A stretch of DNA of 64,000 nucleotides from Amphiura filiformis (lineage: Eukaryota > Echinodermata > Ophiuroidea > Amphilepidida > Amphiuridae), in NCBI RefSeq assembly GCF_039555335.1, contig NC_092635.1, positions 65,623,558 to 65,687,557 on the forward strand, given 5' to 3'. Below are positions 1 to 15,400 of this stretch, one piece after another. A program made the position numbers and the translations under genes. A model generated the notes under the pieces. It did no database searches and had not been told where the DNA came from. It saw only the letters and a program-made list of their open reading frames with translations. Numbering within the stretch: the stretch's first letter is position 1; each line of letters begins with the position of its first letter.

Positions 1-149
1 TTCCAGCTGTTTTAATGGTAATATTAATCACCTACCTCTTGCAAATAAAGAAATATGCTTTAGGATAAATAGCGCCATCTATAGTTTGCATTTAGTTAAT
101 AATGAAGCCAATTCTATATACATCAAACAACCGTGATATAGGCTCTTTG

Positions 150-570
150 TTACCAAACATTGAAAAATGGGGTTCTTAATGTTGGTTCTTTGTCAGTCAC
201 AAGTATAGAAAATAGGCTGTTCTGTTTTTTATTTCTTTTTCACCAACTACCAATATAGGGTGTTCTTAATGGTTCTTTGTCACTCATTATGTATAGAAAC
301 CACGGTGTTCTTTATTTGGTTCTTTTTCACCAACTATTAAAACCAGGGTGTTCTTAATCTTGGTTATTTGTCAACCACTAAGCATGGAAACTATTTTGTT
401 CTTTATTTTGGTTCATTGTCAAACACTATTAAAAGAGAGGGTTGTTCTTTGTCATCAACTGTTAAAACCAGGGTGTTCAGTTTTAATTTTGTTCTTTGTC
501 ACCCACTAAGCATAGAAACTAGAGTGCTCATAATTTTGGTTCTTTGCCACCAACTATTAAAACGAGCGAG
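150..570. repeat. Minisatellite, ~55-60 bp unit
   Basis: Degenerate head-to-tail copies combine 'ttctttgtcac', 'caactattaaaaccagggtg' and 'ttcttaattttgg'. About seven units are visible. They lie in intron 2 of esterase copy 5. No coding content is supported in 1-794. Confidence 0.75.
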
Positions 571-794
571 GGATTATTGGAAGATGGCTATGGGAATGTG
601 CAGATGAGAAAGGCTGTATCGTATTAAAGCGTAAGATATGGGGTACACATTTAAGAAAACTGGCTTAGGGAAGTGAAACTTTTACCAAAAGTCTTTAAAG
701 ACCGAGAAAGGGTACTATTTTTCATGGTTTACGGCCAATTTGGTGAAACAGTTTTTGTTGTTGCATATTTGGTTTCATTTGAAATGAAAATTAC

Positions 795-3273
<2,479 letters not shown>

Positions 3274-4700
3274 TGTGTCCTATTCTCCACCAGCTGAATA
3301 AAGTGGTCAGCTTGGATGAAGATATCGTGTAATTGTCTGGTAGTTGTCCTGATATCGTAGTGTGTCAATCTCTGATGGATGGTGATAGAATGCAGAAGTT
3401 GTTCTGGTGTAGTTTGGAGTACCAACTTCTGTCGAATGAGTTGACGAGCAAACTACGCAGTAGCTAGATTAACTGTATTAGGACACACTTGAATGCCGAA
3501 TCGAATGTTATGTTATGTTATATAGATCCATCCATTCATGCAGTATATTATTAATACATTAAACTTCCAAGTGACCTCATTCATGTGTCTTGTTCGTGGT
3601 AAAACCGTGGCTGCCGATTACTATACATTGCTATTTCGCAACTTGCAAGCCCAGGTCTATTTGAACTCGGAGGACCGTATAGTTAACAAATTTCCTCGTG
3701 GATTACAATTTTGATGTATTCGATGTAAAAAATTCTAAACCGGGATTCAACTTTGATATACAGTTTCCATGTACTGCCACACCTGAATCTCTATAATCAT
3801 TGGGTACTGCTTAAGGCATGGGGTATGGGCGGACTTGAAGTACAGATATCTGGAGAGGGGAAGCAACGAGTTACCCCAAATCACAGCCCAGTCATTTTAA
3901 CTTCTAAGGAATGTATGAAAAAGGGCCACTTTTGTACTTGTGCTTTGAAAACTATTTGTAATACGCTTTTGAAAATTTACTTTGTTTTCGAGTAAAATCT
4001 TTACAAATCAATGCACAAGAACTTTTGTAGCCAACCAATGTACCCGCATTCGTTCAAATAGGCGCCCATATCCCCAATAAGCGCCCATCTGGGGTATTTT
4101 CAAGTCCTGTGTAAACTTGCAATACATTTTTTGCATCAGAAAAGCTACTAGAACGTCTCGGACCTTCTTATGTAAATTTTTCTCTATAAATAAACGCATG
4201 TTGGAAAAAATTAGGCAAACAATGTAAAAAAATAAGCCCCCACCCAACATGACTTTGTAAAGTGCCCTGGGCGCTTATTGGAATGAATACGGTACCAATC
4301 ATTTTTCAAATTTGACCAAGGGGAAAAAAGGTTCGCCAGAAAATTAAAGTTTCCATGACGATTACTGTGTTTTCGAATTTCTTCAGTTTTTGCGTATTGA
4401 AAAAATTAAAACAGTCATTATAAAACAGTCAATACTATCACTTTACATGGTTCGTCACGTATTAGCACTTACGTGGCTAATCGAAGTTCATAATAAATTA
4501 TGTTAATAATAATAATATTATTGCGCTAAAGAAACGCGTTGGATTTTTTTGCCGGATTTGTTTGTATAACTGAATGATTTTACTAGCAAAAAGTAAAATG
4601 TAATCATTCCGTACCTATTTCATTCACTAAGATCCACAACATGTTCATCTATCAGGGCACAGTTCTTTAACCCAAATGCATTTGTACATTCATTGAATGA
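3274..4700. other. Intergenic 5' flank of esterase copy 5
   Basis: No gene, RNA or convincing repeat was recognised. It must contain the copy 5 promoter (minus strand, starting about 3274), but no certain TATA box or initiator could be assigned. Confidence 0.5.
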
Positions 4701-4714
4701 CCTCTGAAAATTTG

Positions 4715-5900
4715 GGTACAAAAACTCATACCCTGCAACTTGAGGTCAAATTATCCATTACGAGTGTTTAATTCAGGTTATCAAACTATGCAATTGGGAT
4801 GAGGCCCTTGTGGTCCATAGTACAAAATTGAATAGATCATGTTGTACCAATATGCTACAGACTCGTCATCTAACACGGGTCATTGGATCGTATAACTTAC
4901 GTACGTTGTGCTAACATTCCTAAAATCATTACCCATGACAATCATAGGAAAAATACTGACGATAAAAAGAAACTTCAGTAAACATATTACTAGTACAGAC
5001 ATTTAGTATGGAATATCTTTTCGCAACATTTTGGTCTGAAAAAGGGTCTGCATAAACCGCACTAGCTAAATATTAATTGGAGTATGTCAGGAGATGGTGC
5101 AAAATAATTATTTGATAGAATTAAGATAGGTTAGGATTATACTCGTGCGCAGTGTATTTCAGTTTTGTAGGGGTAAAATTTCCGAATTTTAGCAAGATTA
5201 TTCTGATATTATCAACTTTATTGAGGTTTGCGGTGAGATTTACTGAACCTTAATACCAATAAGTGTTTGTCAGAACTGAGATAATCATGCACTTGTAATT
5301 TCCAGTTTTGAAAGCGGAAGGAGCTTTAAATGTCTCTTTAAAATGGTACGTACTCAGAAAGTTTAAATGACCCCCTGGAGCCAAATGTATGTTACAAACT
5401 TACTGTACACAAATAAAAAGTGTGTTTTCATTGGACAACCAGGAATCAGCGCAGTTGTTTTTGTACCGTAAGTTTGTAACATTTGTGACCCCAGGGGGCC
5501 TTCAAACTTTCTGAGTACGTATCACATTTAAGAGCCATATTTTTTAACTCCTACCATTTTCCAAAAACTGGTATATTGAAAGTGTATTTTAGCTGTGACG
5601 AATGCCAGGTAAATAAAGTCCGCAGTTGTGTCCCCCACCAAGCTCAAATTCAGTTTGCCATTTTAGGTAAATTCACTGCATTATGAGCACCATAATGTAA
5701 ACTCATAAAAGAACACTTTCTATCAAACAATACTATCTCCAGACACACCTCAATTAATATTTATCCCATTCTACTTATATGCAAACCCCTTGCAGACAAG
5801 TCGTGGAATTTTGCAAAAACTATTCCTTGCTAAATGCCGAGGCTGTACTTAAAGATTAAAATATATCTAGTGTAGTTCTGATTTCTAGTATCAGATCCTT
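4715..5900. mobile_element. Inverted-repeat (MITE-like) element, with a second copy at 16664-19840
   Basis: The stretch near 5030-5125 (gggtctgcataaaccgca to tatttgatagaa) is the reverse complement, with mismatches, of 5720-5810, giving terminal inverted arms of roughly 100 bp or more. The flanks (4718-4866 and 4930-5125) recur at 16664-16816 and 19396-19580, where a LINE has split them. No transposase is seen, so it is non-autonomous. Confidence 0.65.
5344..5523. mobile_element. Nested ~180-bp hairpin MITE
   Basis: The arms 5344-5408 and 5461-5523 are near-complementary: 'tacgtactcagaaagttt' on the left against 'aaactttctgagtacgta' on the right. The central spacer is about 50 bp. It sits inside the larger inverted-repeat element, and the homologous second copy near 19.5 kb does not contain it, so it is probably a later insertion. 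Confidence 0.75.
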
Positions 5901-6433
5901 GAGAATATTTGGATCGAAAAGATGTTAGCCTTACACAAGTATGGCGTACACAAAAGGCGGGCAGTTTTCTATCTGGGTAAAACCCGGTAAATTCAAAAGA
6001 TTTTGCCCACTTCGTGGAGCGCCATCCTATTGTCCGCCATATCTCGAAAGTCTAATTGAGATCCCAAAACTCTAGAGCCCCTTCAGAATCTATCGTGCTA
6101 CCAAAATGTGTCGATCTATCCCAGGGGCCACTCAAGTATGATAGTGTACTCATGCGTGGCCAAATTATTTTGGAAACACCCCCTATACGAGTTTTACCCC
6201 GCCAGCAAATGTAGCCCCTTCAAACGGAAATTTAATATAGAATTTACCCCCTAATGAGTAAAAATGCAACCCATTTTGGACTCGTAATTTACAAAGAAAA
6301 TTTAAAAGGTACCCTACAAAATCTCTCAATTTTCTCAGGGTGAAGTTGCATGACCCACCCTTAAGAGTATATCTTATGAATCACGAGAATTCTTTATGAT
6401 CAATTAATATTTTAAATATTCTCATGGAATGTT
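5900..6433. other. 3' flank of esterase copy 4
   Basis: This is AT-rich and non-coding. It follows the copy 4 stop codon (minus strand), so it should hold the 3' UTR. No certain polyadenylation signal was assigned. Confidence 0.4.
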
Positions 6434-9400
6434 TTAGTTGACTTTATTAAACGCTACTTTGTAGGCGTTGAACGCTTCCCGCCACTCGTTCACCTCCTGA
6501 TCCCAGTTGTAAAATTGCTTTCGCCATTCACGCTCGACTCCCTCTAAGTCATCTGAAAACAATAACATAAAAATGCAATCATTATTGTCTCTGATTGGTG
6601 ACAGGTGTTTTCAGCTGTTGTAATACATGCGGTATTTGGTTTTGAACTTTAATAGCAGAATGGCGAATAAGAATTGATCTCTTTTTAAAGCAATATTATA
6701 ACATTTTCATACAAAATATATTAGCATTTCTTTGCCATAAAATGTTAGCTTTATATCCTCTTTGTAAATTGTAATTTAAATGGGCAGAATATCAATTACT
6801 TAACATTGATTCAGTATGATATGTGAGCAAATACTTTTTTTCGGCTTGCATACCGTGATAAGTACCTGAAATGTTGACAAAGAATCACCGAAATACATTT
6901 TATTTGAAACGTAATTTACTAACCAGTGAAAGTTCTCAACTTTGGTACAAGGTCATTCCAGAATCGCATAGAGGCTGTTTTAAGAGCTCTGTCAGTAGTC
7001 AAATTGAGAGCCAATACTTTGTAGTTGAGTTCAGGAACGGTAAACGTAGGCCAATACATCTCATTTTCTGTGTCGCTTGACATACTTGGTGTCCTGTCTC
7101 AGTACACAGTAAAGATTTGATAAATGGTTGTGATCAGCAGTTTTCTCTGGTTTTTTTAATTATACCCAAATTAGAGGTGGGTGGACGGGATATAAAGACA
7201 TCTGAAGAAAAAGAACTGGAGAAGCAAATCTTTAAAGAAAAACACCACCCCAGAGCCCTGCCTAGCAAACACAAAAATGTTTTTAAAACGTTATAACAAG
7301 GTTATAAACACGTTTTGGTATTATGCAAAACGTTTTAATAACATTTAAATATCGACTTATATAAAGGTCATGGAATTGTTTTTAACGTTTTATAAGAAAA
7401 ACCTACAACAGGATTTTCAAAACGTCAAATTGTAAGTATAAAATGTTTTTTGCAAAAACATTTTTAAATTGTTAAATATTTGGTCCATTCTTAAATAAAA
7501 TTATGTTAGAATGTTTCGCATCATCAAATTTTCAAAAATGTTCTTGGAATTGAATCAAAACGTTTTATACCATTTATATAACCCAATAACGTTTTCTGTA
7601 AAACGTTTTATGTAATCTGGGTATTGGCAGAGGATGAGTTAAGGACTACCCAGCAAGTCTTGCGGTTAGCATAACTGTGTGAGTGAACATGACACCACTG
7701 TCCGCCCACTGCATACACGTGCATGGTTAAATTTGAATTTGGACAGATATATTTACCATAAAAACACCTTCAAAAAGCTGGTCGATTTCACATTTTATGT
7801 TATCTACAGAAGGTGTGAATTATCCTTTATGCATACATCACTTTAGATCTGAAATCGACCAAGTAATAATGACACACACACAACTCTAAAACAACATCTT
7901 TTGCACAGAATTCAATGGGATTTGGAAAGTAAAGTGGCAGTTGAAACTCTAGTGATAACACTTTTACAGTGCATGATGGGCTTCCTTAAATCATACTCTG
8001 GGGTATTGGCTTGAACCTAAGCTAGTAATGGACTTGCTGGGTCTCTTGGCATGCTTGATCTGTTATTCAACCTAGATAGCATTGTCGGAACGGTCAAGAT
8101 TTATATTCTTTCATTTGATTGCCATGTTTTTCTTCATACTAATTAGTTAGAAATACCTAGAATAATAATATCTTGATATTTCTATTTTTCAATTAGGCTA
8201 TTTAAATATATCGCTCCGCGGTCTTTCTCTCATCGATTCTGGCTAAATACGAATCATCGTAGTTGGCGACCAGTTATTGATGGAGACGGACCGCAAGCGT
8301 ACTCAATCCGTAATATATCCCTCGTTTCATCTTTTCTGTTTCGGGAGCTCTATTGTTCAGAAACGAAAACGCACGGGATTGTGTGAATTGACCTGTTCCT
8401 TGAATTCATTGTTAAGTTTGAATTACCAATCAGCTTATTTCAATAGAGGTAGATACCTGTTGTTAATAAACAAGGATGGATAAAACGAGATTATGGGACA
8501 CCCACTGTGTGTGGAAGACCGGTGTTTTTAGTGGTCTAGCGCCCCTTTTGCTTTAGTGTCCTCTATTACCGATAGGCCATCGATGTTGGTAAACTTTGGG
8601 CTTTCTGAATTCATCTGTTTATTGCTAATTTTACCCTGCTACGCAATTGGAACATTTTAGCAGCTTGCCTATCATCAACATGGACAAATTTAAATAAACT
8701 CATCATCTCATCACTCCCCTCCCCTCCCCTCCCCTCCCCTCCCTCCTCTCCCTCCTCTCCTCTCCTCTCTCTCTCTCTCTCTCCTCTCCTCTCCTCTCCT
8801 CTCCTCTCCTCTCCTCTCCTCTCCTCTCTCTCCTCTCCTCTCCTCTCCTCTCCTCTCCTCTCCCTCCCCTCCCCTCCTCCCTCCCTCCCCTCCCCTCCCC
8901 TCCCCTCCCCTCCCCTCCTCCTCTCTCTCCTCTCTCCTCTCTCCTCTCTCTCTTCTCCTCTCTCCTCTCCCCTCTCCTCTCCTCCCTCCTCTCCTCCCCC
9001 CCCCTCTCCTCCCCTCCCCCCCCTTCTCCTCCCCCCTTTCCTCTCCTCTCCTCTCCTCCCTCTCCTCTCCTCTCTCTCTCTCCTCTCCTCTCCTCTCTCT
9101 CCTCTCCTCTCCTCTCTCCTCTCTCTCTCCTCTCCTCTCCTCTGCTCTCTCCTCTCCTCTCCTCTCCTCTCCTCTCCTCTCCTCTCCCAGATCATCTCCG
9201 CGTCTCATCATCCCCACTCTCTCAAAAAATATACATTTAAAATAGATTTGAGTCTGGCAATTTTGCCTGAAGCTATTATTATCAGATTACCAATTCCAAT
9301 GAAAGAAATCCTATTAGTTTCAATTCAACGCACTTCTCTGGTGTTGCATATTACCAAGTTTTAAGGTGTATTTGGGACGAAAATAATTCCCCATTTAATC

Positions 9401-12400
9401 GCTACATAATCATAATATGACCGATTTTTGCGCGATTGCACGTCGAACAAGTATACATAATTCTTGGCAACACTGATTACTATTGATTAATTTATATTAA
9501 TAACGTTAATGTATATTTCGACGCTGGGTTATTTTCAGGAGATACTCCCGCTTAGGCTGGAGTACCTATACACCCAACGCAAGTCAATTGAAGCCGTACA
9601 CTTTATCGCGAATTTACGACCGTAAAATTTAGACACTTCTTTTGTCTAGATTAGCATCAACCCTCTCATCTCACGTTTTTCATGTCAGAAATTAACATAA
9701 CTCCCGAAACCGAAACAGAAATTATCTTCTTTCAACTTTTCTGTAGTCAACAAAAGACTAGAATAAAAGGATTGTTCACACGTACCATGCTAACACTTCA
9801 AAATAACAATGAGATCCGAAACCGAAACCGGAAACCGAAACCGAAACAGAAAAGATGAAAGGACCCTATATTATATTGTGATACTTTGTTGATTTGATGA
9901 TGCGGAATTAAAGATTATTGTGAAGTTATATACGCTGGCGAAGTTACGTAATAATCGGATTAACTACCATAGCAATAGGTACAAACAATTTTTGATTATA
10001 TCGCGCTGCACTACTACGTTCATGCGGTACCTCTGCATTGAACCATAGATGTCAAAGAAATGCTAATCACTTGCACCTGTAAGATTAGTCTCTTTGAAAA
10101 GAGCGGTATTGTATTCAATCTATTATATGATTGACGACAGGTGATGAGTGCAACCTGCTTGTAGTGCAGCGCGGTATATTCAAAATTGTTTGTACCTATT
10201 GCTATGGTAGTTAATCCGATTAATTACGTAACTTCGCCAGCGTATTGTGTTATCCGTCTATTACTGTTCGAGTATTCAGCGAGTCTTTCCCTTTTGAGAT
10301 CCATTGGCCATGTATCTGGTATGATCTTCTTTTAACACTCAAAATATAGACCGTACATGTCAAAATATATCACTCTTAACGTCAGTCTGCATTTAGTTTG
10401 GGCGTAGTGGTAAAGGCCCAACAATCCCGCCGATTACGAGCTGATCTACATAAGTATACGTGAAGTTAGCTTAATATATAAAACGAGAATCTGATCTATG
10501 ATATTCATACCCTGTCTTGGCAAATTCCGTCCAAAATCGCATTATCTTCACACTCAATTCTTTTTCGGGTCCACTCAGCTCCATGTTCTTCTTAACTCTC
10601 ATAAAAGGATGACCAAAGACAAAGGGAACATCTTCAGAGTGACCAGAACCAAGCCAGCTAGGATTTGTTGCATTTGGTAACGAATATATGGAAACTGTTG
10701 GAGTATGTGTCATCTGCAAAAAGTTATGATATCATTATTACACCACTCCACTGGTTGCCAGAGTCAAGATTCATCAACTCAAATTTCTCGGCCATATACT
10801 GCGTCTTGAAGATGGCGAGCCTGTGAAGGAATATGCGCTTTATATAATTCCACCACATGGGAAGAGGAAACCGGGACGGCCGCGCACACTGTACTTACAG
10901 TATGTCCAGCACCTCCTGGGAGATACTAAAGGGATGCTGCAGCCAAACAAAATTGTTTCGCTTGCCCAAGATCGCATTAGTTGGAGAAAGCCGACTGATG
11001 ATGATGATTAGACGGAATTCCATGAAATAAAGATATTACTTATAATATGATTTCAAATGGCAGCTTCGAGAATAGCATACATTTACTACTTGTAAAATTA
11101 GAATAAAGTTCTGGCGATACTTGTATATAAAACGGTCTCGATAGGATATTAATACATTAGGCACATATTGTTTACATCGATTCGGTAACATACACTTTTT
11201 TGTCCCAATTGTTTGCAAACTAAACCTAGGACAAAGTTTTCTTCATGTGCTGATTTTAAACTCGCTGAAATTACACTCCCAAAAGCTCACTTTCTTTTAA
11301 TCCCGAAGAGAATGAACAAGAGATGGTGATGTATGATTTTACTTAAATTTCACTGACACTATACTGTAATTGCAAATTTCACTCTCATATATCTTCAGAT
11401 TTCGCGCCATTTTCGATTACCTTGCGCCCATAATTATCCTATTCTCCTCTAATGATGACACAATTTTTAAAAAAACGCTACCATTTCTACCTACGATCAA
11501 CTATTTGATTAGTTATGTATACTTATTAAGCAGTGGCTCTTTGACATTGGGAGATGGGGTTGGAAAAAAATCTTGAAATAGTGAATACAGCCCCTTTTGG
11601 CGACATAATAAGTTTATGGTACAAATGCGCGAAGCGCGTGAATTTTTTGTTGTTGTTATTTTGAAGCTAAACTGATCAAATATGGTGCAAAAAAGGAATA
11701 AATGCGCCAAAATGTTGGGGCTAAAATGGTAAAATATGAGGTTAATTTGCTCAGAAACCCAAATTCAGGCGTCAACATGGGGATGATTGTATGGACCACC
11801 TCCTGGCAAAATATTGGGGGGGGGGCGGATCTACGCCTATGTTATTTAGTGACGTTGAACTTAATGCTAAGGAAGAAAAACATGTGATACAACAGACCTG
11901 ATAAAGGTAGACTTGATCCCCCGCTTTGGCATGAGCTCTAGCTACCATATCAGTAGGTGCGGCAAATTTTTCATCTGTGTTGATGTCAACAAATGGTCTG
12001 AAGAAGTCCACATTGTCTTGATCTTGGATTGTCCAATCTAAGTATTGTTGATAAACTGAATCTTTAACGAGCGGATTTTCTATAGCATAAGGAACAAATA
12101 TCTGCAACAGCTATTTGGGGCAAAACAAAAGAAACAGAGATTAAATATTATGGGTGAATTTGTGCTGTTATATGGCTTACAACACAACTTAAAATTGATA
12201 CACTCAGTACGTTACTGAACAGCTTCTTTTGCTATGCATAGTCGCGCTAATGTTGATACATGTTGAAATCAGCACAATTCAGATATACGTCTTTTGCTAT
12301 GATTTTTTTCTTCAGTGTATAGTGCTTGGATATACCTTTTAAAAATCATGGTATTAAAATATGGAATGAAATTGTGTCCTTTAGTGTAAAAGTTTTGATT

Positions 12401-15400
12401 TTGCGGAATTAATTTTTTTGCGTTTCAAACTAATATAGTTCGCTAAAGAAAGATATTTTTCCTGTAAGGCACATCGTGTGGATCTATCATAGTTTAGTGA
12501 TTTTTTCACTTGCGACTGTCAAAATGTCCAACCAGTACTTCATATCTGATATAACCAGCAGATATAATCGATATTTCTATTGTGTCTTGCAAAATCATCC
12601 ATCCATGGGTACATTCGAGAGTTGTTTTTGACAAAATTGGTAGTCCAAATTGAGAAATGGTATAATCAAAACCGAAATTCTGTCAACATTATGACATAGC
12701 TATTATGATGTGCTTTAGAAAGTTGGAAACATATGTTTCGGTAGCGAATAGAAAGACCACAAATCCACTTGTATACCACAAATACATACAAAATGTTGAC
12801 CCCCAAATAAAGCTCGCGGGCAAGTTGAAGCCTGTGAAAATCAAAAATCTTACACTTTAGAAGCCTAAATTAAACACCTAAGTTCAACATCAGAGTTTGA
12901 AAAAAAAATATACATTGCCAAACATATATTTACCGGAGAAATGAAAATGATTGCTTTTCATTTTACCGAGAAAATTAATTATGAAGTGAAAAGGTGATGC
13001 TAAATATTTTGCTAATTTTAAAACCAAGTGCGATCGTTTCAAGCGCCTAATTAAGTGACTGCTCGCGTCTTGTGTAAATAGTCATCGACTGACAAGCGTT
13101 CTACGTGGATAGCAGGTTTAAGTAATAATATTTTATCAGGGGAAGCTACTCTATTTGAATTGGCTAAAATAGACCACAGTTGTTTTAATAAGCCCAATCG
13201 CCATTCTAACTTCCGGTTTTTGAAAGCAGTTTTAGGACAGTTTGACCTCTGACATATCGAGAAAATTTACGTAATTATTATTAATTTTCTTATTATTGTC
13301 ACAATTTTGATCATTAAAAATACCAAATAATTAATTATAAAACACTAATATTTTTTATATTTGTTTTAAATATTGTAAAACATTTTAGATTATATTTTGT
13401 ACGTACAAAAACCCAATATTTCTGAATTTTCTGAAAGGTCAAAGGACAAAGTGTCCTAAAATTGCAAAAACTGTCCTACAATGCATTGCAAACTTCAAAT
13501 GCCGATTGGGCTTATTAGGAACTTACAAACTTCAAGTCATCTTCACGAAGGAATGGCGGATCTTCCTTAACAGCGTACTGTCGATACAGGAGCCACAGAA
13601 AGAATGTTCCTTCATCAGCATTGGTTCCTAACATCAACGTAGTCCGCTGAAAATCTTGTCTTTTTATCAGATTCAAAGGATAGTCATCCAAGAAGTTGTT
13701 ATCGATTTGGTTATCGATACAAATACCTGCGCTGAATCTAATCTGGAGAATGACAAATATTGTAGACTTAATTGCTAAACTATATATAAGACTTTCTTTT
13801 AAATTATCATTTCCTGCTCTGGCATAATTCTGGTTTAACACGAATCGTAAATTCGTAATGTTATTATTACATAATTAGTTTATTTCACTTACAGCGCTAC
13901 CTGCACCAAGAAGTTCTCTAGCGGTGACATCTCTTAGACATTGACGTAGCTGGGTAGGATAAGTGGTTGTGCAATTTAATTGTGCTCCAATATTAAACGC
14001 CATCTCTCGTCCTTGCGTAGTTTCTACGAATCCCCACGATGCTGCAGCAGTTCCGCTCTGATGTAAAAAGGAGAAAAAACTTTTCCATGACATGGTCCCC
14101 AACACTTATCACTTTGATTTCCTAACTAACTTGGGATAGCATGCGAGTAAGTGGGGCACGGGATTAAAGCAAGGGCGGCAAAAAAGAAGGGGCGTGGGAA
14201 GATTAAGGGGCAGAGAAAAAGTTATGCAAAGAAATGTTTCGAAATTTTAGGGGGGATATTTCTTTTGAACCCTGTATATGACTTTTAAGTATTTAAAAAT
14301 AAACCAAATACCTCCATGATAGCTTGATTGAAGAGGCCTCTACTGAGCTTGGAGAACATTAGGAAATTGACACTAGTCGATCCTGAACTTTGGCCAAAAA
14401 TAGTCACTTTGTCTTTATCGCCACCGAATGCTGAAATCAAAATTTGACACAAAGTTAAAAACACTTTATTATTTATATTGAGTTTACCATTTTAATTGTA
14501 TTGATTCAGATAGCGCAAGCAAAACGATTGTTGTAATACAAAGTTAATATAAAAAAAACAATGACAACAGATCACAATGGTTTGTTTATTTTTGTAGGTT
14601 TAGACAGTAGCGTAGCCAGCGGGGGAGGAGAGGGAGCAGACCTAGAATGGGGACGGAAAAGCGGAAATGGGGACGAGAAGAAGAGGAGAAAAGACATAAA
14701 GAAGAGGAAGGAGAGGGAGAAAGAGAAGAGAAAAGGGGAGGAGAGGGAGAAAGAGAAGGGAAAGGGGAAGGAGAGGGGAAAGAGAATGGAAAGGGGGAGA
14801 TAGGGCCGATACTGACATCCCCCCGACTGACAATGCTGGCTACGCACCTGTGTTTAAAGCTATTGTAATCAGCAAACCCACGGTTGTTTGATAACATGTA
14901 AAACTACGTCATTTTAAAGAAAAGGTGAACACTGATGGCGCTATTTATCTTAAATCGTATTTTCATCTTTACAAGGGGTAGACATTGGTAAAATGGCATT
15001 AAAACATCAAAAAAGGGTAACAAATAGCAACGAATTTTTCAAAATGCTTTTTATCATGAAATTTTAGGAATAACTTGTGATTTTAGAATTAACTAAATTC
15101 AAATTAAAATATATGTAAATAGCGCCCTCAATTTGCACACAAATATACAGTTTACAGAATACAAAATACCACAATAAAGCAGAAAAAGATGAATAAGTTG
15201 AAAAGAGACAAAATTGAATAAATGATCACATCAAACAACCGTGATCCTAAATGCAAAATGGGAAGTGAATGTAGAATCACGTGATAATTTACATACACTT
15301 TTTTGTCCCAATTGTTTGCAACTAAACCTGGGACAAAGTTTTCTTCATGTAATGATTTTAAACTCGCTGAAAACACACTCCCAAAAACTCACATTTATTT

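Noticed and set aside
8611-9217. Minus-strand Arg/Glu/Gly-rich proteins of 168-194 aa
   Set aside because: Translation of the polypyrimidine tract; low complexity, overlapping in two frames, no flanking gene structure.
10498-10680. Plus-strand 60-aa frame over esterase exon 8 of copy 4 (and similar ones at 29503-29766 and 46074-46151)
   Set aside because: Antisense shadow of the conserved exon 8; it recurs only because the exon recurs.
14561-14897. Charged plus-strand and Ser/Pro/Phe-rich minus-strand frames
   Set aside because: Products of the purine-rich tract inside intron 3 of esterase copy 4.
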